DNA of 64,000 bases from contig JAJDXQ010000019.1 of the NCBI GenBank assembly GCA_022823185.1, positions 62,001-126,000 of the forward strand, in the 5' to 3' direction. Source of the DNA: Caldilineaceae bacterium (GTDB lineage Bacteria > Chloroflexota > Anaerolineae > Caldilineales > Caldilineaceae). The notes below the pieces were generated by a model. It saw only the letters and a program-made list of their open reading frames with translations. It searched no databases and was not told where the DNA came from. The translations under genes and the position numbers were made by a program. This document shows positions 1-10,818 of this stretch, piece by piece. Every line of letters starts with the position of its first letter. The stretch's first letter is position 1.

Positions 1-597
1 CTGTACCGGGGTGATGACAGCGTCCACGACGACCTGTACCGGTACACGGTTACCGGACCGGGCGACGTTTACAGCGATCCGGAGCGCTCGGGCGGCGGCC
101 AGGGCCATCTGCAGGCGACCCATTCGGTGGCGCTGATGCTGCATATGACAGGACTGAGACCGGCCAGTGTGATGGCGCTGATGGACAACCTCGATACACG
201 GGTGGACGTCATTGACGCGATGATCGTACAGATGGACAACGGCGCGCTGGCCAATGTCGGCAGCTCCGGCACGCTCCATGCCGGCGGCCCGGAGCAGGAG
301 ATGGTGGTGCAGATCTACTGTGACCAGGGGTGGATCATCGCCGACATTATCCACAGGCGTTGCGCAATTTACTATGCAGACGGCTCTGTGGAGGAGTTGC
401 CGCCGATAACGGCTGAGCAGAGCTATCCGCAGTCGGCGCCGGCGGACAACCTTGTCGACGTCATCGTCCGCGGCGCGCCCAACCGGTCGCCGCCGGAAGT
501 CGGCTGGCGCACGGTCGAGCTTCTCGACGCGGCCTACCGCTCGGCAGCAGACGAAGGGCGCCGGGTGCCGGTCAGTTCGCTGTATGGCGCTGATTGA
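1..597 (+). CDS. Gfo/Idh/MocA-family oxidoreductase, 3' part only
   Basis: The reading frame is open from the first base, so the N-terminal Rossmann half lies outside the window. What remains (about 198 residues) is the C-terminal alpha/beta substrate domain of this NAD(P)-dependent sugar or inositol dehydrogenase family. It includes the stretch GGQGHLQATHSVALMLHMTG and the family's usual sheet segment with LANVGSSGTLHAGG followed by a glycine-rich turn. It ends with a TGA. An M55 peptidase gene follows after about 140 bases. The specific substrate cannot be told from this half. A second, complete family member lies at 58,182-59,252. Confidence 0.8.
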   Translation: MYRGDDSVHDDLYRYTVTGPGDVYSDPERSGGGQGHLQATHSVALMLHMTGLRPASVMALMDNLDTRVDVIDAMIVQMDNGALANVGSSGTLHAGGPEQEMVVQIYCDQGWIIADIIHRRCAIYYADGSVEELPPITAEQSYPQSAPADNLVDVIVRGAPNRSPPEVGWRTVELLDAAYRSAADEGRRVPVSSLYGAD

Positions 598-735
598 CAG
601 CAGCTGCACACTGGACCCGCGGGACGCCGCGCCCGCACTCTTGTCTTAAGGAAGCCCTGGAAACCTGCACGCGGCCGCTGGCGCCACCAAAAGCTGAAGA
701 CTGACTACTCAAAACTGCCCTTCGGAGCCTCAACC

Positions 736-1530
736 GTGAAAATCTTTATGGTAACCGACATGGAGGGCGTGGCCGGGGTCGTCTCCTTCGCGGACCAGTC
801 CTTTCCCGACGGCCGCTACTACGATGCCGGCAAGAAGCTGGTCACCGGTGAGGTCAACGCCGCGGTGGACGGCCTGCTGGACGCCGGGGTGGCGGAGGTC
901 CTCGTCTGGGACGGACACGGCGCCGGCGGCATCGACTTTGACACGTTGCATCCGGCCGCGCTGCTGCTGCATGGCCGGCCCTCGCCGCCTTGGAGCCGGT
1001 TGCAGGAGGTGATCCGGCGCTACGACGCCTTCGTCATCGTCGGCCAGCACGCCATGGCCGGCGTCGTCACCAGCAACCAGAACCACACACAGAACAGCCG
1101 CACCGTGGACGCCTACCGGCTCAACGGCAGACCGATCGGCGAGATCGGACAGCTCGCTCTCTTCATGGGCGGGCTGGGGCTGCCGCTGCTCTTCCTGAGC
1201 GGCGAACAGGACGCCTGCAAGGAGGCGGAGGCGCTGGCGCCGGAGATCACCACGGCGGCGGTGAAGGAGGGGCTGGGGCGCGGTTCGGCCATCTCACTCT
1301 CCGCGCAGGCGGCGCGGCAGCGCATCCGCGAAAGCATCGCCGCGGCCATAGCCAAACACCGTCAGGACCCGATCGCGCCCCTGGTCTGGCCCGCCCCCTA
1401 CGTGCTGGAGAAGCGCTTCTTCCACACCGACACCGCCGACGCGGAGATGAACAAAGCGGGCGCCGAACGGGTGGACGCGCAACGCGTGCGCTTCCGCAGC
1501 GACAATATTCTCGATATCGTTTACAGGTGA
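736..1530 (+). CDS. M55-family D-aminopeptidase (DppA-like)
   Basis: 264 residues with a GTG start. The family is a self-compartmentalising zinc aminopeptidase; Bacillus DppA releases N-terminal D-amino acids from small peptides. The expected metal ligands are visible in order: D8 and E10 in VTDMEG, H61 in WDGHGAGG, H105 in GQHAMAG and E136 in IGEIGQ. The length is normal for the family. It is probably a cytoplasmic decamer, as no signal peptide is seen. It follows the Gfo/Idh gene in the same direction, but co-transcription is uncertain. D-specificity is inferred from family only. Confidence 0.88.
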   Translation: MKIFMVTDMEGVAGVVSFADQSFPDGRYYDAGKKLVTGEVNAAVDGLLDAGVAEVLVWDGHGAGGIDFDTLHPAALLLHGRPSPPWSRLQEVIRRYDAFVIVGQHAMAGVVTSNQNHTQNSRTVDAYRLNGRPIGEIGQLALFMGGLGLPLLFLSGEQDACKEAEALAPEITTAAVKEGLGRGSAISLSAQAARQRIRESIAAAIAKHRQDPIAPLVWPAPYVLEKRFFHTDTADAEMNKAGAERVDAQRVRFRSDNILDIVYR

Positions 1531-1535
1531 ACTGC

Positions 1536-1565
1536 AGTGGCCAGTGGTCGGTGGTCAGTGATCAG
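1536..1565 (+). repeat. Heptamer tandem array, copy 1
   Basis: About four imperfect 7-base units of the type AGTGGTC lie just after the M55 stop codon. The same unit, in either orientation, recurs at 6,507, 41,383 and 50,520, always between genes. Confidence 0.7.
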
Positions 1566-1585
1566 CGACTTCACTTGCCGCCGCT

Positions 1586-2941
1586 CTAGTAGAGGCCCGG
1601 GCCCATGTCGGGCGGCAGGCGCAGCTGGCCGTCGGTGACCTGGAAGTAGTCCGGGTGGGCGGCCTGTTCGCGGGAACGCGACAGGGGCATGAACTGACGG
1701 TGGTTGCCCTCGAAACAGGCCGCGTTCAGGCGCAGATGGGCGCAGAAGTTGGCGCTGTGGACGAGCGCGAGGCCCGGGTTGGTGAGGTCCTGCAGCGTAA
1801 GATAGAGGCGGTGATGGCGGCCCCAGCAGTAGGCCAGCAGCGAGTGCGTATGGCCTTTGCAGGTCTTCACCGCCAGCCCGGACCAGCCCAGACGGTGGAT
1901 CCAGTCGAGATTGTCGAGGTCATCCAGGCTTTCGTCGACGACCACCGGCACGCGCGCGGCCACCTCGTGGAGCGTGTCGGTATAGGCCCCCAGGTCGCGA
2001 GGGGTGGGCTGCTCGATATAGTCCAGCGCGGCTAACGCCTGCGGCTTCTCCGCGGCCACCCGGTCCAGCACTTCCAGCATCATGGCGGCCTCTTGGTAGG
2101 CCTCATTCGGGTCCACCGACAGGCGCGGCCCGCCCGCAGCGCCGGCAGCCTCCATGGCCTGGGATGCCGCGGCATGCACTTCGATCAGGCGCGCGGCGTC
2201 CTCGGCTGGTGACTGGCCGCGCAGCTTGAGCTTGAAATAGCGCAGGCGGTCGCGCTCGATCCAGCTTGTCAGGTCGGCGGGGAGGTCGGCCGCGGCAGGC
2301 TGTTGCGGGTCCGCATCTGCAGGGGTTAGGGCATCGTTGAAGCCGACCACATGTTGCACGAACAGGCCCCGTCGCCTTGGCCCCAGGTAGTCCGCCGGGT
2401 AGCGGCCGGCAAAGTCCGCGCCCAACACGGCGCCGAGGTCCCGGTTCAGGTGCTCCGCAGTGTAGGCGGCGTAGAGCGGCGCGGGCAGGGCCGCGCCCCA
2501 GGCGTCGTGGAGCGCGGCGTCAAACGGCGCCATGCAGTTGAGCACGGCCAGCCGCGGCATCGGCGCGCTCCGCAGGAGAGGCTCTTTCCCGGCCAGCTGC
2601 ACAGCCAGCATGACCGCGGCCTCCTCCAACCGGATCCCCTTCTCGATCGGATCTTCGTGCTGGTCATCCTGCAACCAGGCGGCGATGGCCCGGCACAGGC
2701 GGCGCATGAGGCGGTCCTTCTCATCATGGTCAAGGTCCGGCGCGGGGAAGGCCCACACGTCCGAGAGCAGGATCGCGCCGGCACCTTGCACGGCGCCGCC
2801 CCCGCGAGTACGCGCCCGCACAGTGACCGCGGCATAGGTGATCGCCTCGATCACGCCCTTGCTGAGATGCAAGGGAACGCTCAGACGCTCATCGTCGAAG
2901 GTGACCTCCACGCTCTCCACGCGAATATCGGTCGCTTTCAT
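1586..2941 (-). CDS. Enolase-superfamily (mandelate racemase-like) enzyme
   Basis: 451 residues from the ATG at 2,941, which has an AGAAGAGAG ribosome site just upstream; an upstream in-frame start at 2,992 lacks one. The superfamily uses Mg2+ to abstract a proton alpha to a carboxylate. Visible landmarks are the KLK (KxK) base motif in YFKLKLRGQ, the metal-ligand segments VDPNEAY, YIEQPTP and VVDESLDD, and the second-half lysine in [12 protein letters not shown]. This pattern indicates a dehydratase or racemase on a sugar or hydroxy acid, but the substrate is unknown. A distant paralogue occurs at 62,306-63,769 with the same CKG signature. It is convergent with the M55 gene. Confidence 0.82.
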   Translation of the reverse strand: MKATDIRVESVEVTFDDERLSVPLHLSKGVIEAITYAAVTVRARTRGGGAVQGAGAILLSDVWAFPAPDLDHDEKDRLMRRLCRAIAAWLQDDQHEDPIEKGIRLEEAAVMLAVQLAGKEPLLRSAPMPRLAVLNCMAPFDAALHDAWGAALPAPLYAAYTAEHLNRDLGAVLGADFAGRYPADYLGPRRRGLFVQHVVGFNDALTPADADPQQPAAADLPADLTSWIERDRLRYFKLKLRGQSPAEDAARLIEVHAAASQAMEAAGAAGGPRLSVDPNEAYQEAAMMLEVLDRVAAEKPQALAALDYIEQPTPRDLGAYTDTLHEVAARVPVVVDESLDDLDNLDWIHRLGWSGLAVKTCKGHTHSLLAYCWGRHHRLYLTLQDLTNPGLALVHSANFCAHLRLNAACFEGNHRQFMPLSRSREQAAHPDYFQVTDGQLRLPPDMGPGLY

Positions 2942-3071
2942 GGCAGTGGCTCTCTTCTGTGGCTGTCGGCCGTGGATTCGCAGTTGGCGCATCGGAGCGG
3001 TTGCGGCGACAATCGGAGTGGTTACGCGGGCCGTCGAACACGGAATTCAGACCAGAAGCTGAAAACGCCCC

Positions 3072-3326
3072 ATGCCCAAAGACCGTTCTTACGTTCGCGC
3101 CAGTGATATCGGCGCCTGGAACTTCTGCCATCGCGCCTGGTGGCTGGCCAAGGTACAGAAGGCGCCGCACGAACGACCGCAGCAGCTGGACTGGGGCGAT
3201 CAGTCCCATGCCGCGCACGGGCGGCTCATGTCGCGGGCGCAACGGCTGCGCAGGAGCGGCATCGCGCTGCTGGCAGGGGGGCTGCTCCTGCTCGGCCTCG
3301 CGCTGCTGGCGCAGCTGCTCCGATGA
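3072..3326 (+). CDS. Mini Cas4-like N-terminal module with a membrane helix
   Basis: 84 residues. Residues 8-50 ([18 protein letters not shown] followed by a [10 protein letters not shown] segment) match the start of Cas4/PD-(D/E)xK-type exonucleases: an S/D-I-x-x-W/Y motif, one Cys that is the first cluster ligand in true Cas4, and a G-x-x-x-H-x-x-x motif. No nuclease core follows. Instead residues about 62-83 form a hydrophobic helix ([20 protein letters not shown]), so the protein should be an inner-membrane anchor with a small cytoplasmic head. It is divergent from the enolase-like gene (130 bases apart) and convergent with the pyrophosphatase. It is not associated with a CRISPR locus. 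Function unknown; the Cas4 resemblance is read by eye. Confidence 0.6.
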   Translation: MPKDRSYVRASDIGAWNFCHRAWWLAKVQKAPHERPQQLDWGDQSHAAHGRLMSRAQRLRRSGIALLAGGLLLLGLALLAQLLR

Positions 3327-3330
3327 CAAA

Positions 3331-3357
3331 CGGCTGCAGACGAGACGCCTGCAGCCG
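3331..3357. terminator. 9-bp perfect stem after the Cas4-like gene
   Basis: CGGCTGCAG pairs perfectly with CTGCAGCCG around a 9-base loop, starting a few bases past the stop codon. There is no T-run, so intrinsic termination is uncertain. It may act on either strand between two convergent genes. Confidence 0.45.
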
Positions 3358-3377
3358 CCAAGGCCTGCTCTTGGCGC

Positions 3378-3398
3378 GGCCGGTCGCGGTGACCGGCC
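3378..3398 (-). terminator. 8-bp GC stem after the pyrophosphatase gene
   Basis: GGCCGGTC and GACCGGCC form a perfect stem with a 5-base loop, 13 bases downstream of the minus-strand pyrophosphatase stop. It lacks a U-tract. Confidence 0.4.
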
Positions 3399-3410
3399 CC
3401 GTTGCGCCGT

Positions 3411-5465
<2,055 letters not shown>

Positions 5466-5624
5466 CGAAGGTTCCTCCGGGTAGTGGCTAGGGCCAATAG
5501 CGAATGGTGCTTGCTTAGGTAAGACTGAAACTAAATAATGATAACCCCTTTCGGCTAGTGGAAGAAAAAGATGCGCTACCGCTTCGCTATTTTAGCGCGA
5601 GACGGCGAAGTAGGCTATCTTGTT

Positions 5625-5630
5625 TATAAT
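5625..5630 (+). promoter_or_regulatory. Possible -10 box for the SDR gene
   Basis: A perfect TATAAT lies 73 bases upstream of the SDR start in a locally AT-richer stretch. No convincing -35 is seen at 16-18 bases, so this is only suggestive. Confidence 0.3.
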
Positions 5631-5703
5631 CTTCCCGCCGCACGGCACGCGCCGCAATCCTTCAACCATTCACCCGCATCACAGTTCAGACCAAAGGAGT
5701 TCC

Positions 5704-6501
5704 ATGACTGAACAGACGATCTCCGACCTATTGGATCTCAGTGGAAAAGTCGCGATTGTCACCGGCGCGGCCGGCCTGCTTGGCGCGGCGATGAGCCGCG
5801 GCCTGGCGGAGGCGGGCGCAACCGTCGCGGTGACAAGCCGCGATGGCGCACGCGCGGCCGAGTTTGCCGCGACCTTGCCCGGCAGCGGCCATGCCGGCTT
5901 CGGCCTGGCGCAGGACGACAGCGACGCCATTCCCGGCTTCGTAGACGCGGTAACGCAGAGCCTGGGCCAGGTGGACGTGCTGGTCAACAACGCCTACGGG
6001 GGCGGCGCGCCCAGCATCGACACCGCCAGCGCCGAAGACTTCAACCAGGCCTATCACACCGGCGTGACCGCCTACTTCCTGCTGGCGCGCGAGGTTGTGC
6101 GCCATCTGCGCAGCCGGAACGCGCCCGGCTCGATCATCAACATCGCCAGCATGTACGGGGTCGTCGCCAGCTACCCGGAGGCCTACACCGGCTTCGGCGT
6201 CAACAGCCCCCCCAACTATCACGGCCTCAAAGGCGGCCTCATCCACCTGACCCGCCACCTGGCGGTCTACTGGGCGCAGGACGGCGTGCGCGTCAACGCC
6301 ATCAGCCCGGGGCCCTTCCCGTCGCCCAACGTGCGGGAATCCGAGCCGGAGTTCGTTGCCAGGCTGGCCGACCGGGTGCCGATGAAACGGATGGGTGAGC
6401 CGGAAGAACTGAAAGGGCTGGTCGTGCTGCTGGCGAGCGACGGCGGCAGCTACATCACCGGCCAGAATATCCTGGTCGACGGCGGCTGGACCGCGTGGTA
6501 G
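5704..6501 (+). CDS. Short-chain dehydrogenase/reductase (SDR)
   Basis: 265 residues from the ATG at 5,704, which is preceded by AAAGGAG; an upstream in-frame start at 5,620 adds a non-family tail. Classical SDR features are the nucleotide loop VTGAAGLLG (residues 19-27), NNA at 95-97, the catalytic Ser149 in IINIAS, Tyr172 and Lys176 in YHGLK, and the C-terminal YITGQNILVDGGWT. It is an NAD(P)-dependent oxidoreductase, probably a gluconate-5-dehydrogenase-like sugar-acid enzyme given the sugar-acid genes nearby, but the substrate is not determined. A PLP-enzyme gene follows after a heptamer array. Confidence 0.9.
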   Translation: MTEQTISDLLDLSGKVAIVTGAAGLLGAAMSRGLAEAGATVAVTSRDGARAAEFAATLPGSGHAGFGLAQDDSDAIPGFVDAVTQSLGQVDVLVNNAYGGGAPSIDTASAEDFNQAYHTGVTAYFLLAREVVRHLRSRNAPGSIINIASMYGVVASYPEAYTGFGVNSPPNYHGLKGGLIHLTRHLAVYWAQDGVRVNAISPGPFPSPNVRESEPEFVARLADRVPMKRMGEPEELKGLVVLLASDGGSYITGQNILVDGGWTAW

Positions 6502-6506
6502 AAGGG

Positions 6507-6540
6507 CAGTGGTCAGTGATCAGTGGTCAGTGGTCAGTTG
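6507..6540 (+). repeat. Heptamer tandem array, copy 2
   Basis: Just over four tandem units of CAGTGGT (one variant CAGTGAT) start five bases after the SDR stop codon. They are related to the arrays at 1,536, 41,383 and 50,520. Confidence 0.75.
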
Positions 6541-6607
6541 CCGATATCGGCAGCTTGCCGCGTAAGAATAACAGCAAATAAAAACGATAGGGGTATAAGG
6601 ATATCTG

Positions 6608-7696
6608 ATGACTGAAATCGGACGTGCGAAAGAGACGCTGGATACGCCGACGCTGTGGGTGGATCTGGATATACTGGAGCGCAACATCGCGCTGCTGATG
6701 GACGATTTCCGGGATGCCGGCGTGGACTGGCGGCCGCACACGAAAGGGATAAAGATACCGGCGATCGCGCATAAGATGATCGACGCCGGCGCGCTCGGCG
6801 TCACCTGCGCGAAGCCGGGCGAAGCCGAAGTGATGGCAGCGGCCGGTGTGCGCGACATTCTGATCGCCAACCAGGTTGTCGGCGCGCAGAAGTACGCCCG
6901 CATCGCCGCGCTGCAGCGCCACGCCGATGTGAAGATCGCGGTCGACAACACCGCGACGCTGGCCGAGCTCGGCGCGGCCGCCCAGGCTATCGGCGTTGAA
7001 ATCCCCGTTCTCGTCGAGCTCAATGTCGGCATGAACCGGGCCGGCGTCGAGCCCGGCAGCGCGGTCGTGGCCCTGGCCGGCGCGGTCCACGAGCAGGACG
7101 GCCTGCGGCTGGCCGGGCTGATGGCGTGGGAAGGGCACACGCTGTCGGTGCAGGATGCGGACGAGCGCGCGCAGGCGATCCAGCAGTGTATCGGCCAGCT
7201 GTCCGCGTCGGCGCGGGCCTGCCGCGACGCGGGGCTGCCAATCGACATCGTCAGCTGCGGCGGCAGCGGCACGATGGACGTAACGATGCGCCAGCCCGGC
7301 GTGACCGAGATCCAGGCCGGAGGCGCCATCTTCGGCGACGCCACCTACCAGATGTGGGGCGTGCCGACCGACCCGGCGCTGTTTGGCCAGGCCGTGGTCA
7401 CCAGCCGCCCCGCGCCCGACCGCATCATCACCGACGCCGGTTTCAAGACGTTGCCCGGCATGGAACGGCAGCCGAAAGCCGTCGGCCTGGAAAACGTCGT
7501 CAACATCGCGCCCTCGGCCGAGCACGGGGTGATCACCCTCTCCGAGCCGAACAAGAGCGTACAGGTGGGCGACGTGCTCGATTTCATCGTCGGCTACGGC
7601 GACGCGACCGTCTTCCTGCACGATGCGATGTACGGCGTGCGCAACGGTATCGTCGAGACGGTCTGGCCGATCAGCGGACGGGGAAAGTTGCGATAG
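6608..7696 (+). CDS. DSD1/D-threonine aldolase-like PLP enzyme (alanine racemase fold)
   Basis: 362 residues. The N-terminal TIM barrel of the fold-type III PLP family is clear: LDTPTLWVDLDILERNI is followed by RPHTKGIKIP, where K46 should hold PLP. Later come GVTCAKPGEAEVMAAAGV, VELNVGMNRAG and VSCGGSGT, which bind the cofactor phosphate. The C-terminal beta domain ends VGYGDATVFLHDAMYGVRNG, at the place where DSD1 and D-threonine aldolases bind a divalent metal. Likely reaction: retro-aldol cleavage or dehydration of a D-beta-hydroxy amino acid. The exact substrate is not decided. It may serve D-amino acids released by the M55 enzyme, which is speculative. Confidence 0.85.
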   Translation: MTEIGRAKETLDTPTLWVDLDILERNIALLMDDFRDAGVDWRPHTKGIKIPAIAHKMIDAGALGVTCAKPGEAEVMAAAGVRDILIANQVVGAQKYARIAALQRHADVKIAVDNTATLAELGAAAQAIGVEIPVLVELNVGMNRAGVEPGSAVVALAGAVHEQDGLRLAGLMAWEGHTLSVQDADERAQAIQQCIGQLSASARACRDAGLPIDIVSCGGSGTMDVTMRQPGVTEIQAGGAIFGDATYQMWGVPTDPALFGQAVVTSRPAPDRIITDAGFKTLPGMERQPKAVGLENVVNIAPSAEHGVITLSEPNKSVQVGDVLDFIVGYGDATVFLHDAMYGVRNGIVETVWPISGRGKLR

Positions 7697-7747
7697 CAGG
7701 TCGACAAGCGTTGCAGCAGCGCCGGTAGAGCGGGACAGTAAGAAAAG

Positions 7748-8041
7748 ATGAGATCAGCAGAAGAGATTCTCACGATTCTGGATCATACAAAACCGGAGCT
7801 TGAGCGACGCTTCGGCGTGCGTCGAATCGGCCTCTACGGGTCGTATGCTCACGGCACGCAGACCGAATCCAGCGACATCGACCTGCTCGTGGAACTCAAA
7901 GAGCCGCGATTCGACGCCCTGGCTGGGCTATACATCTACATGGAGCAAGTCCTGGGGAGGGAGGTGGATATCCGCCGCCTCAGCAAGAAAGTCGACACGC
8001 CCTTCATGCGACGTATCGAAAGAGAAGCATTGTTCGTATAA
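7748..8041 (+). CDS. Minimal nucleotidyltransferase (MntA-like), orphan
   Basis: 97 residues. The polymerase-beta-type motif is complete: IGLYGSYAHG followed by SSDIDLLVEL (GS plus the DxD metal pair). A third acidic residue lies in GREVDIRR. Proteins of this kind are the antitoxin of MntA-HepT (type VII) modules, where they AMPylate the HEPN RNase. No HEPN partner is adjacent here: the next gene is an M20 peptidase 62 bases on. Other MNT genes occur at 15,463, 42,384 and (fragment) 44,405. Orphan status makes the role uncertain. Confidence 0.82.
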   Translation: MRSAEEILTILDHTKPELERRFGVRRIGLYGSYAHGTQTESSDIDLLVELKEPRFDALAGLYIYMEQVLGREVDIRRLSKKVDTPFMRRIEREALFV

Positions 8042-8103
8042 ATGACGCCTTCCGCGATAACCGAAGGACGCGGCGCCGGAAGACCGGGCGCGAGAGGACA
8101 GCC

Positions 8104-9216
8104 ATGAACATCGACGTTGTCGAACTTGCCAGTGAACTGATCGCCATGCCCTCGGAGACGCCGACGAGCAACAGGCCGATCTCCGATTTCCTGCGCGGGG
8201 TGCTGGAGGAGGGCGGCTTCACCGTCGAGGAAGTCACCTATATCGACCCGTCCGGTGAGGAGAAGGTCAGCCTGGTCGCCAAGAGGGGCGCGGGGCCCGG
8301 CGGGCTGGGCCTGTTCAGCCATTCGGACACGGTGCCGGGCGACGCCGGCTGGGAACCGTTCACGCCCGCGCTGGAGGACGGCCGCCTGGTGGGCCGCGGC
8401 TCTGCCGACATGAAGGGCCCCCTGGCCGCGTCGATTGCCGCGGCCTGCCGCTTCAACGACGATGACCTCAAGCAGCCGCTGGTGATCGTCGTCACCGCGG
8501 ACGAGGAGGGCGGCCACGTCGGCGCGCACGATATCGTCATCCGCTCGCAGACATTGACGAGCGGATGGCCCCAATACTGCATCGTCTGCGAGCCGACCGA
8601 GCTGCAGCCGGTCTACGCGCACAAGGGCGGCGCCGGCATCACCGTCACGGCGCGCGGGGTCGCCGCGCATACCAGCACCGACAGGGGCGAATCGGCCAAC
8701 TTCAAGATCGCCCCCTTCTTCGCCGAAATGACCGACCTTGCAGAAACGTTCCGCCGCGAGAAACGCTTCCAGAACCGGCTCTTCGACCCGCCGACCAACG
8801 GCTTCAACATGGTGATCAGCGACGGCGATACCGCCACCAACGTCAGCGCGGCGCGGACCGTTGTCCGCCTCAGCATCCGCGCCATGCCGGACGCTTGTTT
8901 CGAGGAGGCGGTGCAGATGGTTGTGGAGCGCGCCGAAGCGCACGGTTTGGAGGTGGAGCATTGGATCATCAACCCGTTCTTCGCCGCGGCGGACGGCCCG
9001 CTGGCGCAGGCGGCCTGCCGCGCAACCGGCGCGGCGGAGGCGGTCACCGTACCCTACGGAACCGAGGCCGAGTGCTATCAGAACTATGCCGACGCGCTGG
9101 TGCTCGGGCCCGGCAACATCGCGCAGGCCCACACCGTCGGCGAGTGGATCGCGGTCGATCAGTTGCACGGGGCCGTGGAGGTGTACTCGCGGCTGATCGA
9201 GGATCTTTGTGGATAG
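8104..9216 (+). CDS. M20-family metallopeptidase, copy A
   Basis: 370 residues, of the ArgE/DapE/carboxypeptidase G2 family: a cytoplasmic di-zinc amidohydrolase acting on N-acyl amino acids or peptides. Ligands and catalytic residues are visible: H73 and D75 in FSHSDTVPG, D102 in GSADMKG, E134-E135 in TADEEGG, E163 in CEPTE, and H343 in QAHTVGEW. The dimerisation lid lies between residues about 175 and 290. The next gene is a near-copy, and two further 3' fragments lie at 15,208 and 15,861, so this was once a larger tandem array. Substrate unknown. Confidence 0.92.
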   Translation: MNIDVVELASELIAMPSETPTSNRPISDFLRGVLEEGGFTVEEVTYIDPSGEEKVSLVAKRGAGPGGLGLFSHSDTVPGDAGWEPFTPALEDGRLVGRGSADMKGPLAASIAAACRFNDDDLKQPLVIVVTADEEGGHVGAHDIVIRSQTLTSGWPQYCIVCEPTELQPVYAHKGGAGITVTARGVAAHTSTDRGESANFKIAPFFAEMTDLAETFRREKRFQNRLFDPPTNGFNMVISDGDTATNVSAARTVVRLSIRAMPDACFEEAVQMVVERAEAHGLEVEHWIINPFFAAADGPLAQAACRATGAAEAVTVPYGTEAECYQNYADALVLGPGNIAQAHTVGEWIAVDQLHGAVEVYSRLIEDLCG

Positions 9217-9303
9217 AGATAGGTAAGTGGGCGGTTGGTCGCCCTGAATACGGAGCCTGTGCGGAACCGCATGACAGAAAGCCGGCTCGGAAAAGGTAGT
9301 GTC

Positions 9304-10416
9304 ATGGACATAGACGTTGTCGAACTTACCAGTGAACTGATCGCAATTCCCTCGGAGACGCCGACGAGCAACAGGGCAATCTCCGATTTCCTGCGCGGGG
9401 TGCTGGAGGAGGGCGGCTTCGCGGTCGAGGAGCTGGCCTACATCGACCAGTTCGACGTGGAAAAGGTCAGCCTGGTCGCCAAGAAGGGCGCGGGAACGGG
9501 CGGGCTGGGCCTGTTCAGCCATTCGGACACGGTGCCGGGCGACGCCGGCTGGGAGCCGTTCACGCCGGTGCTGGAAGACGGGCGCCTGGTGGGTCGCGGC
9601 TCGGCCGACATGAAGGGCCCCCTGGCCGCGTCGATTGCGGCGGCCTGTCGCTTCAACGCCGCTGATCTGGAGCGCCCGCTGGTCATCGGCGTCACCGCGG
9701 ATGAGGAACGAGCGCATGTAGGTGCGCACGACATCGTCAAGCGGTCGCAGACACTGACGAGCAACTGGCCCCAGTACTGCATCGTCTGTGAACCGTCGCA
9801 GCTGCAGCCGGTCTACGCGCACAAGGGCGGCGCCGGCATCACCGTCACCGCGCACGGCGTTGCCGCGCACACCAGCACCGACAAGGGTGTGTCAGCCAAC
9901 TTCAAAATCGCCCCGTTCCTGGCCGAGATGGCCGAGCTGGCGCAAACCTTCCGCACGGAAGAACGCTTCCAGAACCCTCTCTTCGACCCGCCCACCAACG
10001 GCTTCAACCTGGTGATCAGCGACGGCGATACCGCCACCAACGTAACCGCGGCGCGAACCGTGGTCCGTCTGGGCATCCGCGCCATGCCGGACGCCTGCTT
10101 CGACGAGGCGGTGCAGATGGTTTTGGAGAGAGCGGAAGCGCATGGCCTGGACGTAGTCCACAGAAAAGGCAGCCCGTTTTTTGCCGACGCGCACGGCCCG
10201 CTCGCCCAAGCAGCCTGCCGCGCCACCGGCGCACCGCGCGCGGTCACCGTACCCTACGGCACCGAGGCCTCCTGCTATCAGACCTACATGGACGCCCTCG
10301 TCCTCGGCCCCGGCAACATCGACCAGGCCCATACAGTCGGCGAGTGGATCGCTGTCGAGCAGCTGCACGGGGCGGTAGAGGTGTATACGCGGCTGATTGA
10401 GGATTTGTGTGGATAG
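9304..10416 (+). CDS. M20-family metallopeptidase, copy B
   Basis: Also 370 residues when started at the ATG at 9,304, which aligns exactly with the start of copy A; a longer in-frame start at 9,235 is not conserved. It is very similar to copy A along its whole length (roughly four residues in five by eye) and keeps FSHSDTVPG, GSADMKG, TADEE and QAHTVGEW. Differences cluster in surface loops and the lid, for example DEERAHVG in place of DEEGGHVG. This suggests a duplication old enough to have diverged, perhaps in substrate range. The stop codon is followed directly by the accessory insertion that begins around 10,420. Confidence 0.92.
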   Translation: MDIDVVELTSELIAIPSETPTSNRAISDFLRGVLEEGGFAVEELAYIDQFDVEKVSLVAKKGAGTGGLGLFSHSDTVPGDAGWEPFTPVLEDGRLVGRGSADMKGPLAASIAAACRFNAADLERPLVIGVTADEERAHVGAHDIVKRSQTLTSNWPQYCIVCEPSQLQPVYAHKGGAGITVTAHGVAAHTSTDKGVSANFKIAPFLAEMAELAQTFRTEERFQNPLFDPPTNGFNLVISDGDTATNVTAARTVVRLGIRAMPDACFDEAVQMVLERAEAHGLDVVHRKGSPFFADAHGPLAQAACRATGAPRAVTVPYGTEASCYQTYMDALVLGPGNIDQAHTVGEWIAVEQLHGAVEVYTRLIEDLCG

Positions 10417-10576
10417 CGAGCGGTGGTGCGTGTCGCCCGCCTTTGCAGTCTATGACGCCGCCGATCCTCTTGCTTCGCCTTCCATCCCCACATCAAATCC
10501 CAACTGCGGCAGCCCTGACACAGTCGACACCATCTCTAGGCTGACGCTGAGCCCCTGATCGAAGAAACGGAATTGC

Positions 10577-10618
10577 GTATTGCGTAGTGGACGATAGGGG
10601 ATACGCATTACGCAATAC
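10577..10618. repeat. Inverted repeat GTATTGCGTA ... TACGCAATAC
   Basis: A perfect 10-bp arm pair is separated by 22 bases, embedded in short repeats of the TTGCGTA/TACGCAA type. It sits at the left side of the accessory segment, next to a small minus-strand gene. It could be a hairpin terminator for that gene or a repeat relic. Confidence 0.5.
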
Positions 10619-10629
10619 TGTACCCCGCA

Positions 10630-10818
10630 TTACTTCCTTCCGCTGCTTCCCTTGTTTGGTGGATTCTTGGCAGGACTTACTGGCGATGTCTTCCTTGCTT
10701 TCGGTTGATAACCCTTGTAAAAGGACTCACCAACCTCCTGTCCTGTGCCAGAGGAACAGAGATTCTTAGGCGCGTGGTTCGGACGGGTAGGCCGCGGAGT
10801 CCTGTCATTGTTGCTCAT
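10630..10818 (-). CDS. Small basic, Pro/Lys-rich protein of unknown function
   Basis: 62 residues from the ATG at 10,818. A strong ribosome site (AAGGAG, 8 bases before the ATG) is the main reason to believe the gene is real. The protein is basic, rich in Asn/Pro/Lys/Ser, with a central ESFYKGYQPKARK segment and one Cys, and has no membrane segment. It is not recognised as any family. It lies on the left of the RT-nitrilase gene, on the opposite strand, within the inserted segment, so it may be cassette cargo. Confidence 0.5.
   Translation of the reverse strand: MSNNDRTPRPTRPNHAPKNLCSSGTGQEVGESFYKGYQPKARKTSPVSPAKNPPNKGSSGRK

Noticed and set aside
3072..3326. A CRISPR-Cas locus suggested by the Cas4-like protein
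   Set aside because: No repeat-spacer array and no other cas gene was seen anywhere in the window.
7936..9870. A 644-residue minus-strand open frame across the first M20 gene and most of the second
   Set aside because: Antisense to both peptidase genes, with Arg/Gly/Val-rich repetitive content that repeats because the two genes are duplicates. No start context.
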